Positions 14,114 to 15,968 of a DNA stretch of 15,968 bases are shown in pieces (the first letter of the stretch is position 1; each line of letters begins with the position of its first letter). This DNA is from Desulfocapsa sulfexigens (GTDB lineage: Bacteria > Desulfobacterota > Desulfobulbia > Desulfobulbales > Desulfocapsaceae). The position numbers and the translations under genes were made by a program. The notes under the pieces are model-generated. The model did not search any database. It had not been told where the DNA came from and worked only from the letters and a program-made list of their open reading frames with translations. The stretch covers positions 1 through 15,968 of the forward strand of contig DYNG01000004.1 of the NCBI GenBank assembly GCA_020721165.1. The letters are read 5' to 3'.

Positions 14114-14213
14114 AGGGGCCGTTAAGAAATAACCAATACTTTTTTCCATTTCTTTACGGCCCCTTATGCCGTTCTTGGAGACAAAAAAGTATGAGTTATT
14201 TTTGAACGACGGC
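14114..14213. repeat. 100-bp imperfect palindrome with competing stems
   Basis: AGGGGCCGTTAAGAAAT (14114-14130) pairs with 14148-14164 at 16 of 17 positions around a 17-nt loop. The same left segment also matches, in inverted orientation, the longer arm 14183-14213 (about 25 of 31 positions, including ATACTTTTTT). The two pairings exclude each other. It fills most of the 150-bp gap between truA and the phosphotransferase gene, so it would lie in the latter's leader. No T-run follows the inner stem on the minus strand, so it is not a standard terminator. It could be a small palindromic insertion or an RNA switch-like leader. Confidence 0.6.
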
Positions 14214-14225
14214 TTACCCAGCCCC

Positions 14226-15041
14226 TTATCGCTGCATAATCGCATCCAGCTCCTCCTTTTCAATAAAACTCGTCAACTCTTCCTGATCGTAAAAGGCCCG
14301 TTCAAAAAACAGGCCCTGGGCCGGCGCCGTCAAATGGGCGAGGGAGACCGGCGTCTGCAGAAATCCCCGCACTTCGTCCGGGGTCAGATCCCCTTTCCCG
14401 ACCGCCGCCAGAACCCCGACCAGGCGGCGCACCATCTTCCACAGGAAGTGCGAACCAACCACCCGCACCAGAACAACGACATCCCGCCTGACCACCTGGC
14501 ATTGATGCACCATCACCAGCGGCGACTTCTTTTTGACGGTCTGCCGATCCGTGAAGGAGGTAAAATCGTGCATCCCCACCAGAATGGAGGCGGCCGCCTG
14601 CATCTTTTCCCCATTCAGATCGCCATCCACAGACCAGACAAAATTCCGGCCCAGGGCAATCTTCTGGGGGGCAATCTGATAGCAATAACTGCGGCCTATG
14701 CAGTGGTGTCGGGCATGAAATCTGGCCCCGGCCCGTTTGCAGTCCCGAATGACAATATCCCGGGGCAGGAGTTTATTCATTTTTTCCTTGATTTCATGGG
14801 GCGACAGGCCGGTGACGGCGTGCAGATGGGCGGTAAAGTCCAGGGCGTGCACCCCGGCATCGGTGCGGCCGCTGCCTTGAATATCCACTTCGCCGCCAAA
14901 AAGAGCGGCGGCGGCCTGGAGCAGGCTGCCCTGCACGGTACGGGCGTCGGTCTGCTGCTGCCAGCCGCTGTAACGGCCGCCATCAAACTCGATACCCAGT
15001 TTGAATCGTTGGGGATGCTCACCCCTGTTCTCGTTCGTCAT
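14226..15041 (-). CDS. truA: tRNA pseudouridine(38-40) synthase TruA
   Basis: This 271-aa protein is the usual length for TruA, which converts uridines 38-40 in the anticodon stem-loop of many tRNAs to pseudouridine in the cytoplasm. It has KLGIEFDGGRYSGWQQQ (14-30), the catalytic motif GSGRTDAGVHAL with nucleophile Asp61, RDIVIRDCKRAGARFHARH followed by SYCYQI, and the C-terminal FLWKMVRRLVG segment. The ATG follows AAGGAG by 8 nt and begins 15 bp after the stop of the SulP-like STAS/cNMP gene, so the two are probably cotranscribed. Nothing in it is unusual; its presence here looks like housekeeping next to an accessory module. Confidence 0.97.
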   Translation of the reverse strand: MTNENRGEHPQRFKLGIEFDGGRYSGWQQQTDARTVQGSLLQAAAALFGGEVDIQGSGRTDAGVHALDFTAHLHAVTGLSPHEIKEKMNKLLPRDIVIRDCKRAGARFHARHHCIGRSYCYQIAPQKIALGRNFVWSVDGDLNGEKMQAAASILVGMHDFTSFTDRQTVKKKSPLVMVHQCQVVRRDVVVLVRVVGSHFLWKMVRRLVGVLAAVGKGDLTPDEVRGFLQTPVSLAHLTAPAQGLFFERAFYDQEELTSFIEKEELDAIMQR

Positions 15042-15056
15042 CAGAGCCTCTCCTTA

Positions 15057-15968
15057 TCAGGCGTGCATCAGGGTGCGCTCACCGTTGGCGTAGCGCAGAC
15101 GGTGGGCCAGGGTTCGGGAAATGGCCGACAGCAGCACCAGGGCCATCCGCTTATGCTCCTCGGCCAACTGATTGAACTGCTCCAGGGTCAGCATATACGC
15201 CTCCACATCCTTCTGGGCCACCGCCATATCTCCACGAGGATGACCATCGAGAAAGGCCAGCCCCCCGAAGAAAAAGCCCCGGCCCATACTCGCCACATGG
15301 TGCAGTTGCCGACTGCCGCCGATCGGCGCCATGATTTTAATCTCTCCCCGACGGATCAGGTAAATTTCATGACCGGGATCACCAATATCATAGATAATGG
15401 TTCCGGCTTTGAACGATCGCTGTTCCATCCGCTGCTCCAGGTCTTCCAGGGTCTCCTCTTTTCGTCCTTGAAAAAGCACCATCTCCGCCAGAAGCAACAG
15501 GCTCTCTTCACCTTCCGGCGCCTTGTCTCCCCGGGTGTCTCCCAGCAGCTTCTCTTCCACCCATTCGATCGTATCCTGCAAGGAAGGAAAGACCTGAACG
15601 AAATTTTTCCGGGTGGGATCGTCAGAGGAGTCCTTCGGGACAATCAGACCGGTCTGCTCAAACAGTTCCCGCAAATTGCGGCCATTGGGCAACTGCTCGC
15701 GAACATCGCTGAGAAGGAGATACTTTCCCTGCTCCACCAGCATATCCCGCACTTGAACCAGCATGTGAACGGCGGTGATATCAACGGACTGCACGAAGCG
15801 CAGATCAAGGACAATATAGTTCCGATTCCTGATTTCCGGCTCCAGGAGCGAATAGAGTTTGTAGGAAGTGCCGAAAAAAAGGCTGCCCTGCAGTTCAAAA
15901 ATGACCACCTTTTCCCCCTGCTGACCAATAAGGCGCCGCTCAGTCTCGGAACGGGCCCAGGTGGATGA
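15057..15968 (-). CDS. STAS plus cyclic-nucleotide-binding domains, probable C-terminus of a SulP-type transporter (5' end missing)
   Basis: The frame stays open through the right window edge, giving 303 visible residues; the GTG at 15908 is inside the domain and is not the real start. Residues about 20-140 form a STAS domain (VVIFELQGSLFFGTSYKL from 21; LDLRFVQSVDITAVHML at 54-70). Residues about 175-300 form a cNMP-binding domain (GTIIYDIGDPGHEIYLIRRG from 189; FFGGLAFLDGHPRGDMAV from 233). SulP anion transporters with a STAS and then a cNMP domain are known in bacteria, and the ELQGxLFFG start of the STAS domain is typical of them, so sulfate or bicarbonate transport is likely; the membrane part lies outside the window. 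The cNMP pocket keeps the phosphate-binding Arg (HPR, 243-245) but has Gly in place of the usual FGE Glu, so nucleotide specificity may be altered or lost. It lies 15 bp before truA. Confidence 0.82.
   Translation of the reverse strand, partial: SSTWARSETERRLIGQQGEKVVIFELQGSLFFGTSYKLYSLLEPEIRNRNYIVLDLRFVQSVDITAVHMLVQVRDMLVEQGKYLLLSDVREQLPNGRNLRELFEQTGLIVPKDSSDDPTRKNFVQVFPSLQDTIEWVEEKLLGDTRGDKAPEGEESLLLLAEMVLFQGRKEETLEDLEQRMEQRSFKAGTIIYDIGDPGHEIYLIRRGEIKIMAPIGGSRQLHHVASMGRGFFFGGLAFLDGHPRGDMAVAQKDVEAYMLTLEQFNQLAEEHKRMALVLLSAISRTLAHRLRYANGERTLMHA

Noticed and set aside
15057..15908. STAS/cNMP protein as a complete 283-aa protein
   Set aside because: The GTG lies inside the first strand of the STAS domain and the frame stays open to the window edge, so the gene is cut.
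14166..15968. 600-codon open frame on the plus strand
   Set aside because: It is antisense to truA and the STAS/cNMP gene and rich in His/Gln/Gly, typical of a shadow frame.

Overview
The window looks like a chromosomal segment from a sulfur-metabolising anaerobe of the Desulfobacterota, perhaps a Desulfobulbales-like lineage. This is inferred from gene content: a TauE/SafE-type permease, a SulP-like STAS/cNMP protein, a PsrA/PhsA/acetylene-hydratase-like molybdenum or tungsten enzyme, and dense two-component signalling with an NtrC-type sigma-54 activator. No rRNA or other taxonomic marker is present. Every gene I accept lies on the minus strand, so transcription runs from high to low coordinates.

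Read in transcription order, the right third (15968 to 14226) holds the C-terminal part of a SulP-like STAS + cyclic-nucleotide-binding protein, cut by the window edge, followed closely by truA. A roughly 100-bp imperfect palindrome (14114-14213) separates truA from an 830-aa PEP-synthase-like phosphotransferase that has the ATP-grasp and phosphohistidine domains but an unfamiliar C-terminal domain where the PEP/pyruvate barrel should be (11583-14075). A 123-bp element with 18-bp perfect terminal inverted repeats and flanking TTA repeats (11460-11582) follows. Next come a CX5R dual-specificity-type phosphatase with a Cys-rich YkgJ-like tail (10399-11442) and, 5 bp further on, an NtrC-family sigma-54 response regulator (8966-10393).

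After a 282-bp gap with dyads and a sigma-54-like promoter comes a second signalling group. It consists of a small histidine-rich membrane protein overlapping a complete membrane histidine kinase, a receiver-only response regulator, a TorD-chaperone/molybdoenzyme fusion (3214-6063), and a GAF-GAF-PAS-HisKA protein that has the phosphoacceptor His but no ATPase domain (1492-3150). A 305-bp gap with a second, better sigma-54-like promoter leads to a TauE/SafE-family permease with a signal peptide and a large periplasmic N-terminal region, cut by the left edge.

The most interesting reading is that the parts could form a phosphorelay: membrane kinase to receiver-only protein to HisKA-only protein (a Spo0B-like role) to NtrC activator to sigma-54 promoters for the sensor operon and the sulfur-oxyanion permease, with the TorD-fused molybdoenzyme embedded in it. 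That link is inference. The domain architectures and promoter-like sequences are read directly from the DNA.
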